From NCBI RefSeq assembly GCF_003860135.1, contig NZ_RQYN01000013.1:1-62826 (forward strand): 62,826 bases of DNA. Direction: 5' to 3'. Below the pieces are notes generated by a model. It ran no database searches. It worked only from the letters and a program-made list of their open reading frames with translations, and was not told where the DNA came from. Origin of the DNA: Tannerella forsythia. GTDB taxonomy: Bacteria > Bacteroidota > Bacteroidia > Bacteroidales > Tannerellaceae. The position numbers were made by a program, and so were the translations under genes. Positions 1 through 8,583 of the stretch are shown one piece after another (within the stretch, counting starts at the first letter, position 1; each line of letters opens with the position of its first letter).

Positions 1-133
1 TAACTTTATGGATATGGTATACTACATAAACGGAGGAAGGAATTTCCATTACCCACTCAAATCAACATAGAGCCGGAAATCCATGGATTACGACCTTGTT
101 TCATCCTTCGTTTCTGTCTTGATGATACGATTA

Positions 134-190
134 AACCCGGATTCCGCAATAGAACAAATCATAATGAATTTCATTCAGGCCTTCAGCCCT
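134..190 (+). repeat. 57-bp dispersed repeat, left copy
   Basis: A 57-bp stretch beginning AACCCGGATTCCGCAATAG and ending CAGGCCTTCAGCCCT recurs at 62750-62806 in the same orientation with about six mismatches and no gaps. Neither copy lies in a gene, and the flanks beyond the repeat differ. It could be the end of a degenerate mobile element or a dispersed intergenic repeat; the sequence alone does not decide. Confidence 0.8.
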
Positions 191-377
191 TGTATGCCCT
201 GCGGACGTTGAAATGTTGAGATGTTTATTTGTTGATTCGTTGAGTTGTTTGATTGTTGAGTTATTGGCCGGCTGACCGCTGATTGCTGTAAAAGCCCTGA
301 AAGGGCATCTTAATTCAGCCCAATGCGAAGCGTTGGGGAAAAAGTCATTGCATCTCGGCGGAGGGCTGTAAGCCTGA
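175..377. repeat. Inverted-repeat-bounded intergenic element with REP-like double hairpin
   Basis: TCAGGCCTTCAGCCCT at 175-190 is matched in inverted orientation by AGGGCTGTAAGCCTGA at 362-377, with two mismatches. Inside are two short hairpins close together: GCCC-TGAAA-GGGC at 294-306 and CCCAATGC-GAA-GCGTTGGG at 319-337. Paired hairpins of this kind are typical of REP-like elements mobilised by RAYT (Y1) transposases; that link is inference and no RAYT gene is present here. The rest of 1-598 shows no convincing gene. Confidence 0.5.
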
Positions 378-598
378 CATATTCCAATTGTTAATGGTTA
401 ATTGTCAATGGTTATGCATGGTACCCGCCGAATCATATACCCGGTGTGACAATTAACATTAAATAATGGTAAACACCGAACCGTGTATCGCGTAATTTGG
501 GATTAAAAAAATCATGTGTATATCCACGAAAAAAAGAAGGATTGAAACGGAAAGAATCTCCTGTTTTGGTTTTTTTAACGGGTAGAGACATGTTTTAT

Positions 599-629
599 TT
601 TGAAAGACGCCTGAAAAATTCCATCTTTG
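599..629 (+). promoter_or_regulatory. Bacteroidetes-type promoter before the first gene
   Basis: TTTG at 599-602 is followed after 19 bp by CATCTTTG at 622-629, one mismatch from the TAnnTTTG consensus. Its position supports translation from ATG 677 and argues against a longer in-frame reading from 497. Confidence 0.5.
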
Positions 630-676
630 CAACTTCAAATATAATATGTATCGGATCAAATCGAATAATTAATATA

Positions 677-1915
677 ATGTTGAAAAATAGTAGATCAGGG
701 CTGATTTTTGTCATCCTTGTCAGCTTAAGTATGTCGCTGTTTGCGCAAAACAGCACGCGTTCACCCTATACGCGCTACGGGTATGGCATGCTGTCCGACC
801 GCTCGTTCGGAGCTGGCCGCTCCATGGGAGGGATAGGCTACGGATTGCGTTCTTCGAAGCAGATTAACCCGATGAATCCAGCCTCGTACACGAGCATGGA
901 CTCGCTCACGTTTCTTTTCGATGTGGGAGCTACGGCGCAAATGTCATGGCTCGATGACGGGCTACGCAAACAAAACGATTTGAACGGAAATTTTGAATAT
1001 GCTGCCATGCAGTTTCGGTTACATAAACGCTTAGCCGTTAGTTTTGGTATTCTTCCGTATTCATCTGTCGGATATGATTATATGGCTCCGAGCCAAGGTA
1101 AAGATGGCTATACGGATGTATTTTCCGGCACGGGCGGATTAAACGAAGTGTACGGAGGATTGTCTGTTGAAATATGGAAGAAGCGTCTTTCAGTGGGAGC
1201 GAACGTAAGCTATATGTTCGGAAATATAAACCATCGGAGTACAACGAATCTGAATGTTCCGGTATATCGGTTGAATAAAGTGGTTGTACATAATTTGAAA
1301 TACGATTTGGGGATGCAATACACTCATCCGCTGACGAAAACAGACCGGTTGACGCTCGGATTAGTTTATTCGCCGAAACGCCGTCTGAAAACGACAGCTT
1401 ACGATATGGTTAGCAACTCCGAGTATTTCGAACGGACGATACAGGGAGATACGTTGCGTAATCAGGGTTTCGATATCCCCAATTCGTACGGCTTGGGTCT
1501 CTCCTATACCAAAGATTACAAAATGATACTGGCTGCCGATGTTTCTTATCAGGAATGGTCGGGTGCAAAGTTCTTCAACCGTAATGACGATTTTAAAGAT
1601 CGTCTCCGTGTTGCTCTCGGAGGAGAGTATATACCGAACAACTTCACCCGTTCGTATCTGAACCGCATCCGTTATCGGGCCGGATTGCATTACAGCAATT
1701 CGTATCTGAAAGTGAACGGAAGCGGTTATAAGGAATATGGAGCGACATTGGGCGTAGGCTTCCCCATGTTGGATAATCGTTCGTTCATCAATGCTTCGTT
1801 CGAGTATGTGAAAATTGCTCCGGATAGCAAAGCCCTGATCAATGAGCAGTATTTGCGGTTTACGGTCAGCTATACATTTAACGAATATTGGTTCTTTAAA
1901 TTTAAACAAGATTGA
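677..1915 (+). CDS. Outer-membrane beta-barrel protein, Bacteroidetes-specific
   Basis: This 412-residue exported protein has a signal peptide ending in SLFAQ, directly followed by NSTRSPYTRYGYG, the kind of start seen on large Bacteroidetes outer-membrane barrels. The mature part alternates aromatic and polar residues and is rich in Gly, Tyr and Asn. It ends in a strand closing with FKFKQD, as expected of an outer-membrane beta barrel. I chose ATG 677 because it opens directly into the signal peptide and lies behind a promoter; the in-frame upstream reading is lysine-rich junk. It heads a run of envelope genes (TPR protein, lptC, ppiD-like). Its cargo or ligand is unknown, and a FadL-like fold is only a guess. 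Confidence 0.75.
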   Translation: MLKNSRSGLIFVILVSLSMSLFAQNSTRSPYTRYGYGMLSDRSFGAGRSMGGIGYGLRSSKQINPMNPASYTSMDSLTFLFDVGATAQMSWLDDGLRKQNDLNGNFEYAAMQFRLHKRLAVSFGILPYSSVGYDYMAPSQGKDGYTDVFSGTGGLNEVYGGLSVEIWKKRLSVGANVSYMFGNINHRSTTNLNVPVYRLNKVVVHNLKYDLGMQYTHPLTKTDRLTLGLVYSPKRRLKTTAYDMVSNSEYFERTIQGDTLRNQGFDIPNSYGLGLSYTKDYKMILAADVSYQEWSGAKFFNRNDDFKDRLRVALGGEYIPNNFTRSYLNRIRYRAGLHYSNSYLKVNGSGYKEYGATLGVGFPMLDNRSFINASFEYVKIAPDSKALINEQYLRFTVSYTFNEYWFFKFKQD

Positions 1916-1966
1916 TAGAGAGTTGTGGTTTCTTGATTTGTTGAACATAAAAAAAACAGTATAGAG

Positions 1967-3334
1967 ATGAAAATGAAAGGAATTTTAGTTGTCGCCGGTC
2001 TTTGGGCGGCAGTAGCAGGTGCCCATGCACAGAAAGGAGTGGATAACGGAACAAGATACGGTTCGGGCGAAGACAGCATTCGCTGCCTGACAAACATCAG
2101 CCTGTTTGTTCCTTATGCGAAGGTAAACAATTATCAGGATGCTTATCCGTCCTGGAAGATTGCGTACGAAGAATGTCCGGCTGCGACCAAAGATATTTAC
2201 CTTTACGGGGTTCGTATCGTGAATTGGCAGATCGAGCAGGAAAAAGACGCAACCAAGAGAGAGGCGCTCATTAACGACTTGATGGCCGTATACGATAAGC
2301 GTATCCAATATTTCGGGAACGACCGTAAGTATGGAAAAGACTGGATTACTGCCCGTAAAACGCAGGATTATCTGCGCCTCAAGGGGGATAAGGCCGACAT
2401 CCCGATGGTTTACGGTTGGTTGGGACAGGTGTTGGATGAATATAAAGAAAAGACGGACGAACTCGCTGTTTCGCAGTACATGTTTGCTTCGCATAAGATG
2501 ATGGAGAAAGATGAAGCCGGCCATAAGGCAAAATTTGTTCAGGACTTTCTCAAGTGCTCGTCGATCTTTGATACGCAGATCAAGGCTGCTCAGGCTGCCG
2601 GCAACCAGAAGCTGGTGGATAACCTGACTGCCATGAAAGTCGGAGTAGAAAAAGGTTTTTCGGGCAGTGGAGCTGCCGATTGCGAAACGTTGCAAAATAT
2701 CTATGCTGATCAGATCGAGGCCAACAAGGATAATCTGGAATTCCTTAAAGAAACGATTACGCTCATGAGAAGAGCCGGATGTCAGGAAATCGATGCTTAT
2801 TTTGCTGCTTCCGAGTATGCTTATCAGAAGGAAAAAACAGCGGAGATCGCATGGGGTATGGGTAAGCAATCCGTAAAAAAGAAAGATTATGATGCTGCCG
2901 AGCGCTATTTCACCGAAGCGGCTGAAATGGCAACCGACAATGAGATGAAGGAAAACGTATACTTTACGTTGGCGGCTATTGCACTTGAACAGCGGTCGTA
3001 TCAGAAGATGCGTAACTACTGCAACAAGACACTGAGCATTAATCCGAATAACGGAAAGGCGTATATCATGATCGGAAAGGCGTATGCTGCGACGGCTTCC
3101 AGCATCTTCCCCGATGATCCGGTGAAGAAGAAATGCGTGTATTATGCTGCCGTAGATAAGTTCCAGAAGGCTCGCTCGGTCGATTCTTCCGTAGCCAGTG
3201 AAGCTGCATCGCTGATCGCCACTTACAGTTCATACTTCCCCACGACGGAAGAAGTGTTCATGCACCCCGACCTGAATAAAGGTCAAAGCTTCATGATCGG
3301 AGGCTGGATCGGTGAGCAGACGACGGTAAGATAA
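1967..3334 (+). CDS. Exported tetratricopeptide-repeat protein
   Basis: A 455-residue protein with a signal peptide (cleavage near AGAHAQ) and a helical body. TPR-like repeats are clear in the C-terminal half: GKQSVKKKDYDAAERYFTEA, then a segment around NVYFTLAAIALEQRSYQKM, then INPNNGKAYIMIGKAYAA. It starts 51 bp after the upstream barrel gene and ends 9 bp before lptC, so it is probably co-transcribed with both. The layout (barrel, TPR, LptC, PpiD-like) suggests a periplasmic scaffold in outer-membrane biogenesis. No enzymatic motif is visible. The exact role is unknown. Confidence 0.8.
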   Translation: MKMKGILVVAGLWAAVAGAHAQKGVDNGTRYGSGEDSIRCLTNISLFVPYAKVNNYQDAYPSWKIAYEECPAATKDIYLYGVRIVNWQIEQEKDATKREALINDLMAVYDKRIQYFGNDRKYGKDWITARKTQDYLRLKGDKADIPMVYGWLGQVLDEYKEKTDELAVSQYMFASHKMMEKDEAGHKAKFVQDFLKCSSIFDTQIKAAQAAGNQKLVDNLTAMKVGVEKGFSGSGAADCETLQNIYADQIEANKDNLEFLKETITLMRRAGCQEIDAYFAASEYAYQKEKTAEIAWGMGKQSVKKKDYDAAERYFTEAAEMATDNEMKENVYFTLAAIALEQRSYQKMRNYCNKTLSINPNNGKAYIMIGKAYAATASSIFPDDPVKKKCVYYAAVDKFQKARSVDSSVASEAASLIATYSSYFPTTEEVFMHPDLNKGQSFMIGGWIGEQTTVR

Positions 3335-3343
3335 ACACTCGGA

Positions 3344-3964
3344 ATGACGCATTCGCGCTCAAACAAGAAATCTCGCATAGCAATCCTCTTCGGAGTGATT
3401 GCTATGCCTCTTTTATGCGCCCTGGTTTCATGCGGCGGCGAGAAGAAAGAAATCGTAGATGTCGGGTTCGATCCGGACAGCTCGTACACGATGAAGGCGA
3501 CTCAAATCGTGACGATGGTCTCCGATTCGGGGATTACCCGGTATAAAGTCGTAACTGCAGAATGGCTGATGTTCGACGAAGCGGAGGAGCCGTACTGGTT
3601 CTTCCCGCAGAAGGTACATCTGGAAAAGTTCGACTCCCTTTTTCAGGTCGAGGCGAGTGTCGATGCCGATACGGCTTATTATTATAGAGAGAGAGAGCTT
3701 TGGAAGCTGTCGGGGAACGTGCGGGTCAAGAATATTGAAGGCGAACAGTTCGAAACCGCACTTTTGTTTTGGGACGATCAAGGAAAGAAAATTTATTCCG
3801 ATCGTTTTATCCGCATTACCAAAGGCGATTTTGTAAACACCGGCATGGGCTTCGAATCCAACCTCACCCTTACACAATACCGGATTTTCAAGGCCGGGGC
3901 AGAGATACCCTTAGAAACAAACAAGGCGGATACGACGCAATCGGAACCGCCGCTTTCGCCGTAA
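3344..3964 (+). CDS. lptC: LPS export ABC transporter periplasmic protein LptC
   Basis: A 206-residue protein in the LptC/OstA-like family, which anchors the periplasmic LPS-transport bridge to the inner-membrane LptBFG machine. The N-terminus has a hydrophobic helix ending in a lipobox-like ALVSC, so in this group it may be a lipoprotein rather than a single-pass protein. The middle contains the expected beta-jellyroll pattern, with DADTAYYYRERELWKLSGNV followed by the segment leading into QGKKIYSDRF and GFESNLTLTQYRIFKAG. It follows the TPR gene by 9 bp. The C-terminal tail after ETNKADT is low-complexity. Assignment rests on these motifs; lptB, lptF and lptG are not in the window. Confidence 0.85.
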   Translation: MTHSRSNKKSRIAILFGVIAMPLLCALVSCGGEKKEIVDVGFDPDSSYTMKATQIVTMVSDSGITRYKVVTAEWLMFDEAEEPYWFFPQKVHLEKFDSLFQVEASVDADTAYYYRERELWKLSGNVRVKNIEGEQFETALLFWDDQGKKIYSDRFIRITKGDFVNTGMGFESNLTLTQYRIFKAGAEIPLETNKADTTQSEPPLSP

Positions 3965-3985
3965 AAATAAAAAAAGAAGGAAATA

Positions 3986-4016
3986 ATTGGGTCATTTCTT
4001 TTTTTTTGTACCTTTG
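3986..4016 (+). promoter_or_regulatory. Promoter before the ppiD-like gene
   Basis: ATTG at 3986-3989, a 19-bp spacer and a perfect TACCTTTG at 4009-4016 fit the Bacteroidetes housekeeping promoter. The ATG at 4066 is 50 bp downstream. Confidence 0.65.
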
Positions 4017-4065
4017 TGCCCCTAAATAAAGGATAAATAAATTAAAAACATAGAAAATAGATTAG

Positions 4066-6240
4066 ATGGCTACGTTAGAAAAAATTAGAGGTCATGCTCC
4101 GCTTCTTGTTATCGTGGTGGGGCTTGCTTTACTCGGATTTATTGTAGAGGACTTTTTGAATTCCGGATCCACGTATTTCCGGCAATCACAAAATCAGGTG
4201 GTGACGGTAGACGGCACCCCGGTCGATTATCAGGATTACCAGCAACGTATTGAGGAAATGACCGAAGTATACAAGCTGCAGTATGGTCTGCAAAGTCTTA
4301 CGGAAGATCAGACTACACAGTTGCGTCAGAGCGTATACAACTCGATGGTACACGAAATCGTGATGAAAGACGTGTTGGATAAAATCGGTATCGATGTGAC
4401 CTCAGACGAACTGTTCGACATGATTCAGGGAGACCATGTGCCGCAAATCGTTCAACAGAATCCTTTGTTTATCGACCCTCAGACGCAGCAGTTCAGCAAA
4501 ACGCGCGCATTGAGCGTGCTCAAAACGCTTGAAAACATAGACGCCGTCCCCGAAGCACAACGTGAGGAAGTATTGCGCATGCGCGATTTTTGGTTGTTCT
4601 GGGAACGGAGCATGAAAATGCAGCGGATGCAGGAGAAATATACGAATCTGCTCTCTAAAGCTATCGTGGCCAACCCGCTTGATGCGAAAGATGCGTATGA
4701 AGGAGCAACCGAAAGTTCGGATATCGTGTATGCCATGCAGTCGTACGCTTCCATTCCCGATTCGACGGTGAAAGTCAACGATTCCGAAATCCGGAAGATA
4801 TATGACCGTCGCAAAGAGCAGTATAAGCAAAAAGAAGCGAGAATAGTTGACTATATTGCCGTTGACGTTCGTCCCAGTCAGGACGATTACGAGCAGGTAA
4901 GCAAAGAAATCGAAGATGTGAGAACTCAATTGATGGGGACCGACAGCATCGAGCATATCGTGTCCAGATATTCCAGAAATCCGTACATGGATTTCTTCGT
5001 GTCGGAAAAAGACATGCGAGACGAAGATTTGAAACGTTTCGTTTCGACAGCCGAAATCGGCGCTGTAGAAGGTCCTATATTTAAAGACGAAAGTTATCGC
5101 GTGTATAAACTCGTGGATAAGAAAACCGCTCCGGATTCCGTAAAGATCAGCGATATTTTTCTGGCGTCGCAGGGTGTGGTGACAGACGAACTGACTCGTT
5201 TGGCCGACAGCTTGATGACACTTCTGAAAGGTGGAGCCGACATGGACGAACTGGCCAAGAAGTATTCGTCCTTCGGTGCGGCCGAAACGGGTGCTGACTT
5301 GGGATGGCTTACCGAGGCTGCCATTGCACAAAGCAATATCGGCGCCGAGTTTCAGCGCGAGGCTTTTTCGGCTCCGCTGAGTCAGCCGGTGATGGTTAAG
5401 ACGCAGAACGGGTATCACCTGATGAAAGTTACGGAACGTACGGCCAGTGTACCGAAATATAAGGTTGGTTATGTGTATATGGACGTTGCCCCGAGCAATA
5501 AGACATACAGCCAGATATTCAACGACCTGAACAGCTTTGTGGCGAAAAACAACACCGCCGATAAGATAACGGAAGCCGTGAAGGAGAGCAATTACGAGTT
5601 GGTTCAGAATGTAACGGTGACGACCGAAGAACATCATCTCGGCGGTATTCAGGATGCCCGTCAGGTGGTTCGTTGGGCTTTCGAGCACGAAAAGAAAGGT
5701 GAAGTTTCGGATATCAAGGAGTGCAAATCGAGACTGTCGAATACCGACGGTTTCCAAACGACTTACGTCGTGGCCATACTTCGCGACGTGCTGGAAGAAG
5801 GGTATCAGCCGATGCAGTCGGTAGCTCCGATGATTCGTATGGAATTGTTGGCGCAGAAGAAAGGCGAGCAGATTGTCAATGAACTGAAGGCCAAAAATCT
5901 GACATCGATCGATGCTTACGCCCAAGCGATGGGTTCGCGTATCGACACGGTGAAATACATCACGATGAATACGCCGCGCATTTCGGGTATCGGTATGGAA
6001 CCCGTACTGAACGCCGGTGTAGCGTATGCCGCACAGAACGAATTGGCCGGTCCGATGGCCGGAAACAATGGCGTGTACGTCTTCAAGGTGTATAATCGCA
6101 CGAAAGAGAACGTGACGTACGACGAAAAGGAGCAGATGCGTTCGTTGGAAGAAAACATGGGACCGCGTGTCGGTTACTTTGCTATCCAGAAACTGATGGA
6201 AGAAGCCGAGGTGAAGGACAACCGGATTCGTTTCGAATAA
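4066..6240 (+). CDS. PpiD/SurA-like periplasmic peptidyl-prolyl isomerase
   Basis: A 724-residue membrane-anchored foldase. One N-terminal transmembrane helix (LLVIVVGLALLGFIVEDFL) puts the rest in the periplasm. It is followed by a SurA-N-like helical domain and a parvulin rotamase domain at roughly residues 350-450, recognisable from GAAETGADLGWL and QNGYHLMKVTER. A second, less conserved parvulin-like or chaperone region follows to the end. Size and layout match the Bacteroidetes PpiD-like proteins, which help fold outer-membrane and exported proteins. It has its own promoter just upstream and a hairpin terminator downstream, so it can be transcribed apart from lptC. Confidence 0.85.
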   Translation: MATLEKIRGHAPLLVIVVGLALLGFIVEDFLNSGSTYFRQSQNQVVTVDGTPVDYQDYQQRIEEMTEVYKLQYGLQSLTEDQTTQLRQSVYNSMVHEIVMKDVLDKIGIDVTSDELFDMIQGDHVPQIVQQNPLFIDPQTQQFSKTRALSVLKTLENIDAVPEAQREEVLRMRDFWLFWERSMKMQRMQEKYTNLLSKAIVANPLDAKDAYEGATESSDIVYAMQSYASIPDSTVKVNDSEIRKIYDRRKEQYKQKEARIVDYIAVDVRPSQDDYEQVSKEIEDVRTQLMGTDSIEHIVSRYSRNPYMDFFVSEKDMRDEDLKRFVSTAEIGAVEGPIFKDESYRVYKLVDKKTAPDSVKISDIFLASQGVVTDELTRLADSLMTLLKGGADMDELAKKYSSFGAAETGADLGWLTEAAIAQSNIGAEFQREAFSAPLSQPVMVKTQNGYHLMKVTERTASVPKYKVGYVYMDVAPSNKTYSQIFNDLNSFVAKNNTADKITEAVKESNYELVQNVTVTTEEHHLGGIQDARQVVRWAFEHEKKGEVSDIKECKSRLSNTDGFQTTYVVAILRDVLEEGYQPMQSVAPMIRMELLAQKKGEQIVNELKAKNLTSIDAYAQAMGSRIDTVKYITMNTPRISGIGMEPVLNAGVAYAAQNELAGPMAGNNGVYVFKVYNRTKENVTYDEKEQMRSLEENMGPRVGYFAIQKLMEEAEVKDNRIRFE

Positions 6241-6267
6241 GCCCCCATCGGGCATGAATGATAAAGG

Positions 6268-6305
6268 GAGGGTGTGTCAAAAACAAAAAGTTTTGGCACA
6301 CCCTC
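6268..6305 (+). terminator. Hairpin terminator after the ppiD-like gene
   Basis: GAGGGTGTGTCAAAA pairs with TTTTGGCACACCCTC across a short A-rich loop with one G-T mismatch. The same GAGGGTGTG motif heads hairpins at 36030 and 50362. Confidence 0.65.
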
Positions 6306-6393
6306 TTAAGGTGTGTAAGAAAGGGTAAGATGCAAGAAAATCGGCAATTCGCCTGTTATTGTACACTTCTTTTTATCGTTTTATAGATAAATA

Positions 6394-7440
6394 ATGGAAG
6401 TAAAAAAACGTTTGTTGGGCATGACCCTCGCACAATTGCGCGAGGTAGCCGCCGAAGTCGGTCTGCCGGCTTATGCCGCCGGACAGATGGCCGACTGGCT
6501 GTATCGGAAACAAGTCGGGGCGATCGCGGAGATGACGAACATCGCCGTGGCGAAACGGCAGTTGCTCGAAACGCACTACGAGGTGGGAGCGGTAGCACCT
6601 GCGGAATCGGTACGTTCGGTCGACGGGACGGTCAAATACCTCTTTACCGCCGGCAAGAGACGTGCGGTCGAGTCGGTCTTTATTCCGGCCGAAAACCGGG
6701 CGACGCTTTGTGTCTCGTCGCAAGTAGGATGTAAGATGGGCTGCCTGTTTTGCATGACGGGTAAGCAGGGATTCTCGGCCAACTTGACGGCGAACGAGAT
6801 CTTGAATCAGATCCGGTCGGTTCCCGAAGCAGACAAGCTCACGAATGTCGTCTTTATGGGCATGGGCGAACCGTTCGACAACGCGAACGAGCTGTTCAAC
6901 GTGCTTGAAATACTGACCGAACCGTACGGTTACGGCTGGAGCCCCAAGCGAATCACGGTATCGACCGTCGGGGTACCCAAAGGCCTGCGCCGTTTTCTCG
7001 ACGAAAGCACCTGTCATCTGGCCGTCAGTCTGCATTCGCCTTTCCCCGAAGAGCGTCTCTCCTTGATGCCGGTCGAAAAGGCTTATTCGCTCACCGATTT
7101 GGTCGGGCTGTTGCGGCAATATGATTTTGCACACCAGCGGCGCGTCTCGTTCGAATACATCCTCTTCGAAGGGCTGAACGACACACCCAAACATGTCAAG
7201 GCGCTGGCGGCTTTACTGAAAGGTATTCCGTGCCGCGTGAACCTGATCCGTTTTCATGCCATCCCTTCGGTGCCGCTCAAAAGCTGTACGCCGGCCAAGA
7301 TGGAGCAGTTTCGCGATGCCCTCAACGCGAAAGGCATCGTCTGTACGATTCGTGCTTCGCGAGGAGAAGATATTTTCGCGGCTTGCGGGATGTTGTCGAC
7401 CGCCCGTTTGAACGACGAGAAAAAAGATAAACGCTTGTAG
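6394..7440 (+). CDS. rlmN: 23S rRNA (A2503-C2) / tRNA (A37-C2) methyltransferase RlmN
   Basis: A 348-residue radical-SAM methyltransferase that methylates C2 of adenine 2503 in 23S rRNA and A37 in some tRNAs. The [4Fe-4S] motif is CKMGCLFC (Cys 113, 117, 120). It is followed by the family signature FMGMGEP, and near the C-terminus by RASRGEDIFAACGML, which carries the second catalytic cysteine of the RlmN/Cfr mechanism. Length matches RlmN. Next comes the DUF4837 gene, a common Bacteroidetes arrangement. Nothing suggests the resistance variant Cfr. Confidence 0.95.
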   Translation: MEVKKRLLGMTLAQLREVAAEVGLPAYAAGQMADWLYRKQVGAIAEMTNIAVAKRQLLETHYEVGAVAPAESVRSVDGTVKYLFTAGKRRAVESVFIPAENRATLCVSSQVGCKMGCLFCMTGKQGFSANLTANEILNQIRSVPEADKLTNVVFMGMGEPFDNANELFNVLEILTEPYGYGWSPKRITVSTVGVPKGLRRFLDESTCHLAVSLHSPFPEERLSLMPVEKAYSLTDLVGLLRQYDFAHQRRVSFEYILFEGLNDTPKHVKALAALLKGIPCRVNLIRFHAIPSVPLKSCTPAKMEQFRDALNAKGIVCTIRASRGEDIFAACGMLSTARLNDEKKDKRL

Positions 7441-7490
7441 AGAAGCAAAATTTTATCGGGCATACGGGTTATACAATCAAATTTTTTATG

Positions 7491-7498
7491 TACGTTTG
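7491..7498 (+). promoter_or_regulatory. Candidate -7 element before the DUF4837 gene
   Basis: TACGTTTG at 7491-7498 matches the -7 consensus and lies 22 bp before ATG 7521. No good -33 TTTG is present at the usual spacing. Confidence 0.35.
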
Positions 7499-7520
7499 TG
7501 AACAAAAAAATTTTTATACG

Positions 7521-8561
7521 ATGAAAACTCCGATTTTAACATTTATGGCGGGGCTTCTGTTGGCGTTACTCGGCGCCTGCCATTCAACCCCGTCCGTTAT
7601 AACGGCTACCGGTATGCCGTATGAGGTGGTGGTGGTCGCCACACCTGTGGTTTGGAACGATACGCTGGGTACAGTCTTGAAAGAAGAGCTGCGCCAGCCC
7701 ATACGAGGGCTTCCGCAGCCTGAACCGACCATGCGAATCACTTACGTTGAACCGAATGATTTCAGTGGTCTGATGACGTATGTCCGCAATATCTTGATCG
7801 TCGACGTAGACGGAGGCAAATATACGAGACTCTCGCTGCGTACGGAAAAAAATCGCTGGGCGGCAGGACAGACCGTCGTCTATCTTACGGCTCCGAACGA
7901 AACGGTGCTGACCGACTATCTGAAGTTGCATCAAGAGGTGCTGACCGGTTACTTCACCCGTGTGGAGATGGCACGCATGGCGCAAGTGATGCAGGAAACA
8001 TACAGCTCTCATGTGATGGATAAGGTGAAAAGCAAATTCAATGTGATGCTCAATGTGCCTTCCGATATTGTTTCGGACAAGGATACGACCGACTTCTACT
8101 GGGCATCGAACAATGCCAATACCGGTCGCATGGATGTCGTTGTATATACATTTCCGTATACCGATGCCAACACGTTCTCGCAGGAATATTTGAAAATGAT
8201 GCGCGATTCGATTCTGGGGGCAAATATTCCCGGAGCATATCCCAACTCGCACATGACGACGGTACCTTTCGGCCTGTCGTATGAAGCAAAGAAAATACAA
8301 GGCAAATATTGCGGCGTGTTGCGTGGCTTGTGGAAGATGGAAGGCGACATGATGGGCGGGCCCTTCGTCAGCTTCGCACGTCTCGACGAAGCCAACAACC
8401 GCATCGTGGTAGCCGAAGGGTTTGTCTATGCGCCCGAAACGGACAAGCGGAATTATATCCGCCGGCTTGAGGCCTCGTTGCACACCTTGCGTTTGCCGGG
8501 CGAATTCGACAATCCGCTGGATGAGGTCGGAGAGATAAGTGAAAAAGAAGAAAACGAATGA
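7521..8561 (+). CDS. DUF4837 family lipoprotein
   Basis: A 346-residue lipoprotein: signal sequence with lipobox LLGAC (Cys 20), then a soluble domain that fits the Bacteroidetes DUF4837 family, of unknown function. I chose ATG 7521 because it opens into the signal peptide; the in-frame start at 7488 would overlap the likely promoter. It lies 80 bp after rlmN and 22 bp before pdxA, so co-transcription with pdxA is likely. The last residues (GEISEKEENE) are an acidic tail. No catalytic motif is visible. Confidence 0.8.
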   Translation: MKTPILTFMAGLLLALLGACHSTPSVITATGMPYEVVVVATPVVWNDTLGTVLKEELRQPIRGLPQPEPTMRITYVEPNDFSGLMTYVRNILIVDVDGGKYTRLSLRTEKNRWAAGQTVVYLTAPNETVLTDYLKLHQEVLTGYFTRVEMARMAQVMQETYSSHVMDKVKSKFNVMLNVPSDIVSDKDTTDFYWASNNANTGRMDVVVYTFPYTDANTFSQEYLKMMRDSILGANIPGAYPNSHMTTVPFGLSYEAKKIQGKYCGVLRGLWKMEGDMMGGPFVSFARLDEANNRIVVAEGFVYAPETDKRNYIRRLEASLHTLRLPGEFDNPLDEVGEISEKEENE

Positions 8562-8583
8562 TAAAGCATAAACGGGAAGAAAA

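Noticed and set aside
4402-6255. 617-codon open frame opposite the ppiD-like gene
   Set aside because: It is an antisense shadow created by codon bias; the plus-strand frame has clear parvulin and membrane-anchor motifs.
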